Both the position numbers and the translations under genes were made by a program. From contig NZ_JPLE01000009.1 of assembly GCF_001010415.1 (NCBI RefSeq), positions 1 through 49,871 of the forward strand: a stretch of DNA of 49,871 nucleotides, written 5' to 3'. The notes beneath the pieces are model-generated. The model was not told where the DNA came from. It saw only the letters and a list, made by a program, of their open reading frames with translations, and searched no databases. Numbering within the stretch: position 1 is the stretch's first letter; each line of letters begins with the position of its first letter. Source of the DNA: Xanthomonas pisi DSM 18956 (GTDB lineage: Bacteria > Pseudomonadota > Gammaproteobacteria > Xanthomonadales > Xanthomonadaceae). Below, piece after piece: positions 35,070-44,254 of this stretch.

Positions 35070-37388
35070 ATGACTCCCAGGATTTCCCCGCTCACCTCGG
35101 CCGTGCTGTTGACCCTGTCCGCTCCCGCGTTCGCCCAGCCCGGCGATGCGCCGGCGCCTCCGGGTGCGGTGGATCTGGATGCCATCCGGGTGCAGCAGGA
35201 ACGTGCGCAAAAACCGTCCTCGCCCAAGTACACCGAAGCGCTGCGCGATACGCCGCAGACCATCACGGTCGTCACCAAGCAGACCATGGACCAGCAGAAC
35301 CTGCTGTCGCTGCGCGATGTGCTGAGCACCCTGCCCGGTATCACCTTCGGCGCGGGCGAAGGCGGCGGCGGGTATGGCGACAGCATCAACCTGCGCGGCT
35401 TCACCGCCAGCAGCGACATCACCACCGATGGCGTGCGCGACAGCGCGCAGTACAGCCGCAGCGACACCTTCAACCTCGAGGCCGTGGAGCTGATCAACGG
35501 CGCCAACTCGGCCATGTCCGGCGCCGGCTCGGTCGGTGGCAACATCAATCTGGTCACCAAGACCGCAGGTCAGGGCGACTTCACCAACGTGCTGATCGGC
35601 GGCGGCAGCGACCGCTACGGCCGTCTCACCGTCGACAGCAACTACGACTTCGAAAACGGGACCGCCGTACGCTTGAACGCCATGGGTCACACCCAGGACG
35701 TGCCAGGCCGCGACGAAGAATTCCGCCATCGCTGGGGCTTTGCGCCGTCGATCGCATTCGGCCTGGGCTCCGATACCCGCTTCACGCTGAGCTACCTGCA
35801 CCAGCACGACAACAACCTGCCGCAGTACGGCGTGCCGTTCGCGCTCAGCCCGTTCAACGACGGTCCGCTGCCGGGCGTGGACCGCGAAACCTATTACGGC
35901 TATCGCAATGTGTCGCGTCAGGAGATCGACGTGGACATGCTGACCGGCGTGCTGGAAATGGACTTCGACGACAACCTCAAACTGCGCAGCCTGGCGCGTG
36001 CGCAGCGCGTGGACCAGCACACCACCGCGACCGCGCCGGAAGGCACCTGGTGCCTGCCCAACAACACCAACGCCTACACCGGCCGTGCCTGCGTCGGCCA
36101 GCCGCCGTCCACCTGGAACCCCAACAGCGGGCCGCGTGGCCTGGTGCGCGAGACCGAAAACTTCATCGCGCACAGCCAGACCGACCTGACCGCTACCCTG
36201 CATACGGGTGCGATCGAGCATCGCATCGTCGCCGGCGTCGCCTTCAGCAAGGAAGACTTCGAACTCGATAGCGGTTCGGTCTTCCGCAATGCCGATGGCT
36301 CCACCACCGGCATCACCTATCCGCTGCAGACCTTCGACAACCCGTACAACATCTGGACCGGCCCGCAGAATTATTTCCGCACCGGACGCAGCAAGGGCAG
36401 CCTGACCAATCAGGCGGTGTACCTGTTCGACACGCTGCAGTTCAACGACCAATGGATGCTCAACCTGGGCGGCCGTTACGAACACAACGAGGGCGACACC
36501 ACCACCTACACCGTCAATGCCACCGGCGGGGTGACCGGCGTGACCCCGGGCTTCCCGGCAAGCAGCAAGGAGGATTTGTTCTCCTACCGCGCCGGCCTGG
36601 TGTTCAAGCCGGTCGACAACGCCAGCCTGTATCTGTCCTACGCCAACAGCAAGACCCCGTCCAAGGCCTCGGTCAACGGCTCGTGCACGCCGATCGCCAC
36701 CGCCACGGCCGGTGCCAACTGCAATGTCGCGCCGGAAAGTGCGGTCAATATCGAACTGGGCGGCAAGTGGGACGTGCTGAACGAGCGTCTGGCACTGACG
36801 GCGGCGGTGTTCCGCAACGAGCGCGAGAACTACAAGGTCAACAGCGGCGACCCGCTGATTCCTGAGCAGGTGCTCGACGGCAAGGCGCGCGTGGACGGTA
36901 TTGCACTGGGTGCGGCCGGCTACCTGACCGAGCGCTGGTCGGTCTTTGCCAACTACACCTTCCTGGACAGCGAAGTGCTGCAGAGCGTCTCCAACCGCAC
37001 CGCCAGCCTCACCGGAGACCCGATTGCCGGCCGCGAACTGGTGCAGACTCCGCGCAATGCAGGCAATCTGTGGACCACTTACGCGCTCAACCAGTGGACC
37101 TTCGGCTACGGCGTCAATTACCAGGGCAGCTTCTATCCGAACAACACCTCCACCGCGGTCTATCGCAAGACCGACGCGTACTGGGTGCACCGTGCGATGG
37201 TTGGCCTGCGCGTCAACGACTGGCTCAGCCTGCAGTTGAACGTCAACAACCTGTTCGACAAGGAGTACTACACCAGCATCCGCAACAACCTCACCGTCAA
37301 CGCCGCAGGCACCGTCACTGCCGGCAGTGGCTGGGCGTTGCCGGGCGATGGCCGCTCGGCGGTGTTGAACGCCACCTTCAGTTTCTGA
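35070..37388 (+). CDS. TonB-dependent catecholate-siderophore receptor (Fiu/PiuA type)
   Basis: Outer-membrane receptor of 772 residues that imports ferric siderophores with TonB energy. The signal peptide is MTPRISPLTSAVLLTLSAPA (cleavage after AFA). A plug domain follows (DTPQTITVVTKQTMDQQNLL, LRDVLSTLPGITFG, SINLRGFTASSDITTDG), then a beta barrel ending in the typical aromatic NATFSF. The frame is open 35 codons further upstream, but only the ATG at 35070 gives a signal peptide. It is followed by piuC and a Sel1 gene, as in the Pseudomonas PA4514-PA4516 cluster. A Fur-like box lies upstream. The actual ligand is unknown. Confidence 0.92.
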   Translation: MTPRISPLTSAVLLTLSAPAFAQPGDAPAPPGAVDLDAIRVQQERAQKPSSPKYTEALRDTPQTITVVTKQTMDQQNLLSLRDVLSTLPGITFGAGEGGGGYGDSINLRGFTASSDITTDGVRDSAQYSRSDTFNLEAVELINGANSAMSGAGSVGGNINLVTKTAGQGDFTNVLIGGGSDRYGRLTVDSNYDFENGTAVRLNAMGHTQDVPGRDEEFRHRWGFAPSIAFGLGSDTRFTLSYLHQHDNNLPQYGVPFALSPFNDGPLPGVDRETYYGYRNVSRQEIDVDMLTGVLEMDFDDNLKLRSLARAQRVDQHTTATAPEGTWCLPNNTNAYTGRACVGQPPSTWNPNSGPRGLVRETENFIAHSQTDLTATLHTGAIEHRIVAGVAFSKEDFELDSGSVFRNADGSTTGITYPLQTFDNPYNIWTGPQNYFRTGRSKGSLTNQAVYLFDTLQFNDQWMLNLGGRYEHNEGDTTTYTVNATGGVTGVTPGFPASSKEDLFSYRAGLVFKPVDNASLYLSYANSKTPSKASVNGSCTPIATATAGANCNVAPESAVNIELGGKWDVLNERLALTAAVFRNERENYKVNSGDPLIPEQVLDGKARVDGIALGAAGYLTERWSVFANYTFLDSEVLQSVSNRTASLTGDPIAGRELVQTPRNAGNLWTTYALNQWTFGYGVNYQGSFYPNNTSTAVYRKTDAYWVHRAMVGLRVNDWLSLQLNVNNLFDKEYYTSIRNNLTVNAAGTVTAGSGWALPGDGRSAVLNATFSF

Positions 37389-37436
37389 CCTTCCGGCACG
37401 CCGTCCGCAACCTGCGCACGGCATGGAGATCGCCGC

Positions 37437-38123
37437 ATGCTGCTGCCCATTCCCGATGTCTTGACGCCCGTGCAGCTCAGCGCGCTGCGCGCGCGGCTGG
37501 ACGCGGCCGACTGGGCGGACGGGCGCATCACTGCCGGCCATCAATCCGCGCAGGCCAAGGACAACGCACAGCTGCCCGAAGACAGCGCCATCGCACGCGA
37601 AGCCAGCGCGCTGGTACTGGACGCACTTTCGCGCAGCAGTACGTTCTTTTCCGCGGTGCTGCCGCGGCGGATCTATCCGCCGTTGTTCAATCGTTACAGC
37701 GGCGGGCAATCGTTCGGGTATCACGTCGACAACGCGGTGCGTTACGACCGCAGCCGCGGTGGTGCCGAGCCGGTACGCACCGATGTCTCGGGCACGCTGT
37801 TTCTCAGCGACCCGGACAGTTACGACGGCGGCGAGCTGGTGATCGAAGATACCTTCGGCACGCAGTCGGTGAAGCTGCCGGCCGGGCATCTGGTGATCTA
37901 TCCCGGAACCAGCCTGCATAAAGTGATGCCGGTAACGCGCGGCACGCGCGTCGCCTCGTTCTTCTGGACCCAAAGCATCGTGCGCGACGATGCGCAGCGC
38001 CGCCTGTTGTTCGAACTGGACGTGTCGATCCGTCGTTTGACCCAGGACACGCCCGGGCATCCATCGCTGATCCAGCTCACCGGCGTGTATCACAACCTGC
38101 TGCGGCAGTGGGCCGATGTCTGA
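37437..38123 (+). CDS. piuC: PiuC/YbiX-type Fe(II)/2-oxoglutarate dioxygenase
   Basis: 228 residues of the PKHX family. The metal triad and co-substrate arginine are H96 and D98 in FGYHVDNA, H161 in SLHKV, and R171 in GTRVASFFW. The family nearly always sits beside Fiu-like receptors and is thought to act on siderophore or iron-uptake metabolism, but its substrate is not established. It lies 48 bases after the receptor gene and overlaps the next gene by 8 bases. Confidence 0.94.
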   Translation: MLLPIPDVLTPVQLSALRARLDAADWADGRITAGHQSAQAKDNAQLPEDSAIAREASALVLDALSRSSTFFSAVLPRRIYPPLFNRYSGGQSFGYHVDNAVRYDRSRGGAEPVRTDVSGTLFLSDPDSYDGGELVIEDTFGTQSVKLPAGHLVIYPGTSLHKVMPVTRGTRVASFFWTQSIVRDDAQRRLLFELDVSIRRLTQDTPGHPSLIQLTGVYHNLLRQWADV

Positions 38124-38874
38124 GCCCGTGATCGACCCGGCCCTGTTGATGGCGCTGTTGCAGACACAGCCCGATCAAGCGATCGCGCTGCTGCGCAAGG
38201 CGGCGGCCGGGCAAGATGTGAATGCACAACTGCTGCTCGCACAGCTGTATGCGGAAGGTCGCGGCATTCCCGCCGATCCGGCCATGGCAATGCTGTGGTA
38301 CGAGGTGGCCGCCAATGCCGGACATCCGGAAGCGATGAATCAACTGGGCCGCTGCCACGAACTGGGCTTCGGCACCGCGTGCAACGAGGTGCTGGCAGCA
38401 TTGTGGTATCGCCGCGCTGCCGAGCATTGCCTGGACTGGGGCATGTACAACCTCGCCCATTTGTACGGCTCCGGCCGTGGCGTGGCGCAGGACCACGCGC
38501 AGGCGTTGGCGCTGTATCGCACCGCCGCCGAGCGCGGTCACGCCAAATCGATGAATTTCGTGGCGCGCTATCTCGACCAGGGGCTGGCCTGCAATGCCGA
38601 TCCACTCGCCGCGCGCCACTGGTATCGCCGCGCTGCCGAAGCAGGCGATTTTCGCGGCCAGGCCAGTTACGCCACCTTGCTGGCAGACGATGGCGACATC
38701 GATCAGGCCGAGCACTGGATGCGGTCTGCGATCGCAGGCGGACATGCCGGCTTCCTGCACCAGCTCACGCCGCTGCTGACGGGTGCAACGCAGCCACGTC
38801 TGCGTGTCTTGCTGAGCGATGTGGCCGCACGGCAATCGCACCAGCAGCCGTCGCTCGCAGCGAGTGTGGCCTGA
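38116..38874 (+). CDS. Sel1-repeat (TPR-like) protein
   Basis: 252 residues built from about five Sel1 repeats: [20 protein letters not shown], a second with [20 protein letters not shown], and a third with [20 protein letters not shown]. There is no signal peptide, so it is probably a cytoplasmic scaffold or adaptor. It is the counterpart of PA4516, which follows piuC in Pseudomonas. It overlaps piuC by 8 bases and is followed after 7 bases by the PepSY gene. Confidence 0.88.
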   Translation: MSEPVIDPALLMALLQTQPDQAIALLRKAAAGQDVNAQLLLAQLYAEGRGIPADPAMAMLWYEVAANAGHPEAMNQLGRCHELGFGTACNEVLAALWYRRAAEHCLDWGMYNLAHLYGSGRGVAQDHAQALALYRTAAERGHAKSMNFVARYLDQGLACNADPLAARHWYRRAAEAGDFRGQASYATLLADDGDIDQAEHWMRSAIAGGHAGFLHQLTPLLTGATQPRLRVLLSDVAARQSHQQPSLAASVA

Positions 38875-38881
38875 GCGCGCC

Positions 38882-39520
38882 ATGGCGACCTCCAACGACA
38901 CTCTTGCCACCACCCAGCAACGCCGCGGTTTCTGGCTGCGCCTGCTGCATCAGTGGCACTGGATCAGTTCGGCGCTATGCCTGATCGGCATGCTGCTGTT
39001 TGCGGTCACCGGGCTCACCCTCAATCACGCCGCGCGTATCGAGGCGAGCCCGTCCACCGAACACCGCACGCTCACCCTGCCGCCAGCGCTGCTGAAGGCC
39101 TTGGGCACGCGCCAGGACGGCGACGCACCGCTGCCGCCGCGCGTGGCGCAATGGCTGGGGCGTGAGCTGGACATCAGCATCGGGACGCGTGCCGGCGAAT
39201 GGTCGCCCGACGAGGTGTATCTCGCGTTGCCCCGCCCCGGTGGCGATGCCTGGCTGAGCCTGGACCGCAGCAGCGGCGCGATCGAATACGAGCGCACCAC
39301 ACGCGGCTGGATCGCCTATCTCAACGATCTGCACAAGGGCCGCAACGCCGGGCCGGCCTGGGGCTGGTTCATCGACGTATTCGCCATCGCCTGCCTGGTG
39401 TTCTGCATCACCGGCCTGTTCCTGCTGCACCTGCATGCGCGTCAGCGCAGCATGACCTGGCCGCTGGTCGGCCTGGGCCTGCTGATTCCGCTGCTGATTG
39501 CCTTGCTGTTGATCCACTGA
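38882..39520 (+). CDS. PepSY-associated membrane protein
   Basis: 212 residues. The N-terminal membrane helix [21 protein letters not shown] is preceded by RLLHQWHW. A periplasmic PepSY-type domain (about 60-150) follows, with [19 protein letters not shown]. Then comes [23 protein letters not shown] and a C-terminal helix pair ending in [13 protein letters not shown]. Histidines in HQWHW, LNHAA, LNDLHKG and HLHA could bind haem, as in PepSY transmembrane reductases. It is predicted to pass electrons across the inner membrane between the flavoreductase and DUF2271; this is an inference from family context. Confidence 0.85.
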   Translation: MATSNDTLATTQQRRGFWLRLLHQWHWISSALCLIGMLLFAVTGLTLNHAARIEASPSTEHRTLTLPPALLKALGTRQDGDAPLPPRVAQWLGRELDISIGTRAGEWSPDEVYLALPRPGGDAWLSLDRSSGAIEYERTTRGWIAYLNDLHKGRNAGPAWGWFIDVFAIACLVFCITGLFLLHLHARQRSMTWPLVGLGLLIPLLIALLLIH

Positions 39521-39539
39521 CCTTCTACCGGAGACGATC

Positions 39540-40055
39540 ATGCGCGCCACCCTGACCATCACCCTGAGCGGCCTGCTCGCCATGCCGGCGTATGCGGCCA
39601 CGCTCGACATCAATGTCGAAATCCCCAAACTCAACGTTGCCGAGTATCACCGCCCGTATGTGGCGATCTGGCTGGAAGGTGCGGACCAGAAGGTCGCCGC
39701 CAATCTGGCGGTCTGGTATCAATCCAAGGACACCGCCGAAGGCCACGGCACCAAGTGGCTGCCGGATCTACGCCAGTGGTGGCGCAAGAGCGGCCGCACG
39801 CTGGACGTGCCGGTCGACGGCGTGACCGGCCCCACCCGGCCTGCTGGCGCACATGCGCTGTCGTTCTCCGACACCAAGGGCGCATTGAAGTCGCTGCCGG
39901 CCGGCCAGTACACGCTGGTGGTGGAAGCCGCGCGCGAAGTTGGCGGCCGCGAGTTGGTCAAGGTGCCTTTCAGCTGGCCGGCGACGTCTGCGCAGACCGC
40001 CAAGGCCAGCGGCAGCAGCGAGCTCGGCGCCATCAGCCTGGTCGCCAAGCCCTGA
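39540..40055 (+). CDS. Exported DUF2271 protein, probable flavinylated electron carrier
   Basis: 171 residues with a signal peptide (MRATLTITLSGLLAMPAYA). Family marks are RPYVAIWLEGADQKVAANLAV-type strands, DLRQWWRKSGRTLDV and GQYTLVVEAAREVGGRELV. Residues 93-99 read DGVTGPT, close to the flavinylation consensus D-x-x-[ST]-G-A-[ST] used by ApbE; only A to P at 98 differs. T99 would carry covalent FMN. An ApbE gene lies about 1.2 kb downstream in the same cluster. Periplasmic location and the electron-carrier role are inferred. A GGAG ribosome site precedes the start. Confidence 0.85.
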   Translation: MRATLTITLSGLLAMPAYAATLDINVEIPKLNVAEYHRPYVAIWLEGADQKVAANLAVWYQSKDTAEGHGTKWLPDLRQWWRKSGRTLDVPVDGVTGPTRPAGAHALSFSDTKGALKSLPAGQYTLVVEAAREVGGRELVKVPFSWPATSAQTAKASGSSELGAISLVAKP

Positions 40056-40216
40056 GCGTCACCTGCTGTTCCAGCGTACGCGGCAGACCACGGCACGGGC
40101 GCGTAATACACCGCGTTACCAGACCCATATCGCTTCCCACGCATCCACGCAGCGCCATACCTGCGCGCTGATCAGACACGTGACCCACCGTCCTCATCGT
40201 CCTTCAAGGAGTTGTC

Positions 40217-41020
40217 ATGAAACGTTCGCTCGTCCTGATCGCCATGCTCGCCGCACTGCCGGTCAGCGCACTCGCCCACAAGGCCTGGTTGCTGCCGTCG
40301 CAGACCGTCATCGCCGGCGAGGCGCCGTGGATCACCGTCGATGCGGCAGTGTCCAACGACCTGTTCTACTTCAACCACGTGCCGCTGCGCCTGGATAATC
40401 TGAGCATCACCGCGCCCGATGGCAGTGCGCTCAAACCGGAAAACCCGGCCACCGGCAAGTACCGCAGCGTGTTCGACCTGCAGCTCACCCAGCCTGGTAC
40501 CTACAAGCTCAGCATCATCAATGCCGGGCTGTTCGCCAGCTGGAAGGAAGACGGCAAGCCCAAGCGCTGGCGCGGCAACGAGGCCAGCTTTGCCACCGAA
40601 GTGCCGAAGAACGCGCAGGAATTGCAGGTCTCGCAATCGCTCAATCGCGTGGAAACCTTCGTGACCCGTGGCGCGCCGACCACAACCGCATTCAAGCCCA
40701 GCGGCAAGGGCATCGAGCTGATTCCGGTGACCCACCCCAACGATCTGGTCGCAGGTGAAGCGGCGCAGTTCACCCTGCAGCTGGACGGCAAGCCGGCAGC
40801 CGGGCTGGAGATCGAGATCGTGCGTGGCGGCACGCGCTATCGCGATGCGCAGAACGAGATCAAGCTCAAGACCGACGCCAAAGGCAGCTTCAGCGTGACC
40901 TGGCCGGAACCGGGCATGTACTGGCTGGAAACCACCAGCGAAGATAGCAAGACCTCGCTGCCGCAGGCCAAGCAACGCCGTCTTGGCTATGTCGCCACAC
41001 TGGAAGTGTTGCCGCAGTAA
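40217..41020 (+). CDS. Exported DUF4198 protein
   Basis: 267 residues. The signal peptide [20 protein letters not shown] would leave a mature N-terminus HKAWLLPS, so the first residue is histidine, as in metal-binding histidine-brace proteins. The rest is beta-rich, with a C-terminal Ig-like segment ([37 protein letters not shown]). DUF4198 proteins often lie in metal uptake clusters; a role in presenting or binding iron or copper in the periplasm is inferred. AAGGAG lies 8 bases before the ATG, and a 161-base gap precedes it. Confidence 0.85.
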   Translation: MKRSLVLIAMLAALPVSALAHKAWLLPSQTVIAGEAPWITVDAAVSNDLFYFNHVPLRLDNLSITAPDGSALKPENPATGKYRSVFDLQLTQPGTYKLSIINAGLFASWKEDGKPKRWRGNEASFATEVPKNAQELQVSQSLNRVETFVTRGAPTTTAFKPSGKGIELIPVTHPNDLVAGEAAQFTLQLDGKPAAGLEIEIVRGGTRYRDAQNEIKLKTDAKGSFSVTWPEPGMYWLETTSEDSKTSLPQAKQRRLGYVATLEVLPQ

Positions 41021-41219
41021 TCGCCGCACGCCCGCCACTGCGTTGACCGGATGGTCGGTGCAGTGGCGCTGTGGTGGCGACACATGCCATTGGCGGGTGC
41101 ACGGCGCGGAGCATCCACCCGTGCATCCCTGCTGCCTCAGGCACAGACCGCGTGATGCAAACGGCACCTTCGCGCGTCACCATGGCTGCCTCAGCAGCAC
41201 CTGCTCGACCGGTCCACAC

Positions 41220-42194
41220 ATGCATCCAGTTTCTTCCGCAGACAACGCCGTTGCCTCCCTGGGCGGGCGCAGCATGGGCACGACCTGGAGCGTCAAGCTG
41301 GTAGCGCCGCGTGCGCGCGACCTGCATCCCCTGCATGCGCGTATCCAGGCGGCGCTCGACCGTGTGGTCGCGCAAATGAGCACCTGGGAAGCGGACTCGG
41401 ATATCAGCCGCTACAACCGTGCTGCAGCAGGTGACTGGCAGACCTTGCCCGATGACTTCTTCAGCGTGCTGCGCACCGCGCTGCAGATTGCCCAGGCCAG
41501 CGACGGCGCGTTCGATCCCACGGTCGGCCCAATGGTCGAGCTGTGGGGCTTTGGCGCCTCCGGCGGCCGGCGACGCGTCCCCTCGCCCGAGCAGATCGCG
41601 CTGGTCCGCCTGCGCTGCGGTTGGCGACGCCTGCAACTGGATGGCCAGCGGTTGCTGCAACCCGGCGCTGTCGCACTGGATCTGTCCGGCATCGCAAAAG
41701 GCTTCGGAGTGGACTGCGTACACCGCGCATTGCGACAGGCCGACATCGACAGCGCCTTGATCGATGTCGGCGGCGAACTGTTCGGCTATGGGCGCAAACC
41801 CGATGGCAGCGCATGGCGTGTACTGGTTGAATCCGCGCCCGATGAGGACGCCGGCGCTGCCTTGCCGGCACGTGTGCTTGCCTTGGACGGGCTGGCAGTC
41901 GCCACATCCGGCGATCGTTGGCACCGCTTCGATGCCGACGGCATGCGCTACGCGCACACCTTCGACCCACGGACCGGAGCGCCGATTCCGCACGCGCCTG
42001 CCGCCGTCACCGTCCTGGCGCGCGACGCCATGCAGGCCGATGCCTGGGCCACCGCGATGACCGTGCTCGGCACCGCTGCCGGGCTCGCCCATGCCGCCAA
42101 GACCGACCTGGCAGTGCGCTTCCTGACGCGCCACGATGGCAGCCTGCGCGAAGCGATGAGCCCTGCGTTCGAGCAGCGTCTGGCGGCGTCATGA
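41220..42194 (+). CDS. apbE: FAD:protein FMN transferase (ApbE)
   Basis: Transfers FMN from FAD to a Ser/Thr of a target protein. 324 residues with GRSMGTTWSVKLVAP, QMSTWEADSDISRYN, FDPTVGPMVELWGFG, ALDLSGIAKGFGVD, DVGGELFGYG, ATSGDRW and HTFDPRTGAP, all typical. No signal peptide or lipobox is visible from this start or in the open frame upstream, which is odd if the substrate is the exported DUF2271 protein. Its stop overlaps the flavoreductase start by 4 bases. Confidence 0.93.
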   Translation: MHPVSSADNAVASLGGRSMGTTWSVKLVAPRARDLHPLHARIQAALDRVVAQMSTWEADSDISRYNRAAAGDWQTLPDDFFSVLRTALQIAQASDGAFDPTVGPMVELWGFGASGGRRRVPSPEQIALVRLRCGWRRLQLDGQRLLQPGAVALDLSGIAKGFGVDCVHRALRQADIDSALIDVGGELFGYGRKPDGSAWRVLVESAPDEDAGAALPARVLALDGLAVATSGDRWHRFDADGMRYAHTFDPRTGAPIPHAPAAVTVLARDAMQADAWATAMTVLGTAAGLAHAAKTDLAVRFLTRHDGSLREAMSPAFEQRLAAS

Positions 42195-43807
42195 GTGTCG
42201 CAAGCCCACGCGTGTGGTTGGGTAACGGGATGGCGCTGCTCGTCCTGGCCGCGCTTGTTGGATGGCTCGCCCGCCTGCATGACGGTGCGTGGTGGGGCGC
42301 GCCCACACCGCAGCGTTGGCAATGGGCCGCCGTCGGGATGGCCGGGTATGCCGTGCTGTGCGCTGCGGTGGTCCTGCGCCGCCGGGCACGCGCCGACACG
42401 CCGCACGGCGACAGCAGCGGCGTGTTGATCGTGTGGGCAAGCCAGACCGGGTTCGCACGCGAACTGGCCGAACGCAGCGCTGCTGCCTTGCAATCGGCAG
42501 GCATCGGCGTCCATGCCTTGCCGCTGGAGGCAGTGGGTGCAGAGCAGCTCGCACGCGTGCCACGTCTGCTGTGCATCGTCAGCACCACGGGCGAAGGCGA
42601 TGCCCCGGATCATGCGCAGGCTGCGGTGCGTCACTGGCTCGCCGACAACGGGCAGGATCTGGCCGCCGTGCAGTACGCGGTGCTGGCGCTCGGCGATCGC
42701 CGTTATACCCAGTTCTGCGCATTCGGCAGACATCTCGACGACAGCCTGCAGGCGCGCGGCGGCACCCGCCTGTTCGCGCGCATCGAGGTCGACAATGCCG
42801 ACCCGCGCGCGTTGCAGCAATGGCAACAGCGCCTGTCGGCATTGGCGCCTGCACTTGCGAGCCAGCCCGACTGGAGCGTGCCGAGCTACGCCGCCTGGCA
42901 GCTGCGCGAGCGCGTCCACGTCAATCCAGGCAGTGCAGGCGCACCGATCCATCGACTGCGTCTCACGCCCATCGATGGCACGCTGCCGCCATGGGTTGCT
43001 GGCGACATCGCCGAGATCGCACCGGAAAACGCTGCGGAAAGTGTCCAGGCATGGTTGCAGCGCCATCGACGCGACGGCGCAGACATCGTCGACAGTCGTA
43101 CGCTGCGCGACTGGCTTGGTCGCTCGCACCTGCCGACCGATGCACAGATGGCGGCCACGGCGTCATCGGAGACAACCGCCTTGGTGCATCGCCTGCGCGC
43201 GCTGCCGCATCGCGAATACTCGCTGGCATCGATCAGCGAAGAAGGCTACGTCGAACTGCTGATCCGCGAACACCGGCATGCCGACGGGCATCCTGGGATC
43301 GGCAGCGGCTGGCTGTGCGTGCATGCTCCCGTCGGCGCGACGATCGCCTTGCGCCTGCGCAGCAACCCGGGGTTTCATCCGCCAGCACCCGAGCACCCCA
43401 TGCTGCTGATCGGCAATGGCACCGGCATCGCCGGCTTGCGCGCCCATCTACGCGCACGCATCGCAGCCGGGGCGCGCGACAACTGGCTGATCTTTGGCGA
43501 ACGCAATGCCGCGCACGATGCGCTGTATGCCGAAGAACTGCAGCGGTGGCAACACGCTGGCTGGATCGCGCGTCTGGACCTTGTGTATTCGCGCGACCAC
43601 ACCCCAGCAGTGCGTTACGTACAACATGCATTGGCCGCTGCCAGCGATAGCCTGCGCCAGTGGATCGACCGCGGTGGCTGCATCTATCTCTGCGGCAGCC
43701 TGCGCGGCATGGCCCCCGAAGTGGACAGCACCCTCGATACCCTGCTGGGCAGCGAAGTCAGGCAAGAACTGCTACGCAGCGGCCGCTACCGTCGGGATGT
43801 GTATTGA
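42191..43807 (+). CDS. Membrane-anchored flavodoxin/FAD reductase (CysJ/P450-reductase-like)
   Basis: 538 residues. Two N-terminal membrane helices (MALLVLAALVGWLARL; WAAVGMAGYAVLCAAVVL) lead into a cytoplasmic flavodoxin domain with ASQTGFARELAE, STTGEGDAPDHA and LALGDRRYTQFCAFG. An FAD domain follows with REYSLASISEEGYVEL. The NADPH domain has GNGTGIAGLRAHL and CGSLRGMAPEVDSTLD. It is predicted to move electrons from NADPH through FAD and FMN to the PepSY membrane protein. In other bacteria PepSY and reductase are often fused; here they are separate genes. Confidence 0.9.
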   Translation: MSVASPRVWLGNGMALLVLAALVGWLARLHDGAWWGAPTPQRWQWAAVGMAGYAVLCAAVVLRRRARADTPHGDSSGVLIVWASQTGFARELAERSAAALQSAGIGVHALPLEAVGAEQLARVPRLLCIVSTTGEGDAPDHAQAAVRHWLADNGQDLAAVQYAVLALGDRRYTQFCAFGRHLDDSLQARGGTRLFARIEVDNADPRALQQWQQRLSALAPALASQPDWSVPSYAAWQLRERVHVNPGSAGAPIHRLRLTPIDGTLPPWVAGDIAEIAPENAAESVQAWLQRHRRDGADIVDSRTLRDWLGRSHLPTDAQMAATASSETTALVHRLRALPHREYSLASISEEGYVELLIREHRHADGHPGIGSGWLCVHAPVGATIALRLRSNPGFHPPAPEHPMLLIGNGTGIAGLRAHLRARIAAGARDNWLIFGERNAAHDALYAEELQRWQHAGWIARLDLVYSRDHTPAVRYVQHALAAASDSLRQWIDRGGCIYLCGSLRGMAPEVDSTLDTLLGSEVRQELLRSGRYRRDVY

Positions 43808-44254
43808 ACAACAGACGTGCAGGCTGCAGTTGGCGGCTTGGCAGCATGTAGTACTGCCATCACGTGGCGATCGGTGGGCAGGCATAGCATCCGAATCCGG
43901 CATACAGTGACGATCTCTTTGCCGGCAGCCATGCTATGCATCGGCACGCTTCGGCAAGCTGCTGTATTTCTGCGAATTCGCCAAGAGCAGCTAAAAAAGA
44001 CTGGGCAGCCGTCAGGCGGCGGCCAGTGCTCGGAATCCTTGTGTGCCACTCATACACTCCGGTCCCTGCACGCCGTTCACGCCTACCTGACGAACGCTCG
44101 CCACATTTTGTCGGCCTCTTTAATGCCTCAACGCAGACAATGCACGCGACGCATGCCGATGCGAACTGCTCGCTACCCCGGTCCACTGGCTGCGCCTGCA
44201 CCTGCACCTCGGCCGTTCAATGCATACAAGAACACCCTCAACTGTACGGTCCTG
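43808..44254. other. Intergenic stretch after the iron island
   Basis: 447 bases with no credible gene on either strand and no strong terminator that I can see. Confidence 0.5.

Noticed and set aside
34833..38093. 1086-codon minus-strand frame opposite the TonB receptor and piuC
   Set aside because: Shadow frame; the plus-strand proteins have signal peptide, plug, barrel and catalytic motifs.
39259..39300. DRSSGAIE in the PepSY protein as an ApbE flavinylation site
   Set aside because: The acceptor Ser/Thr position is Ile; the pattern is an ordinary PepSY D-x-x-[ST]-G turn.
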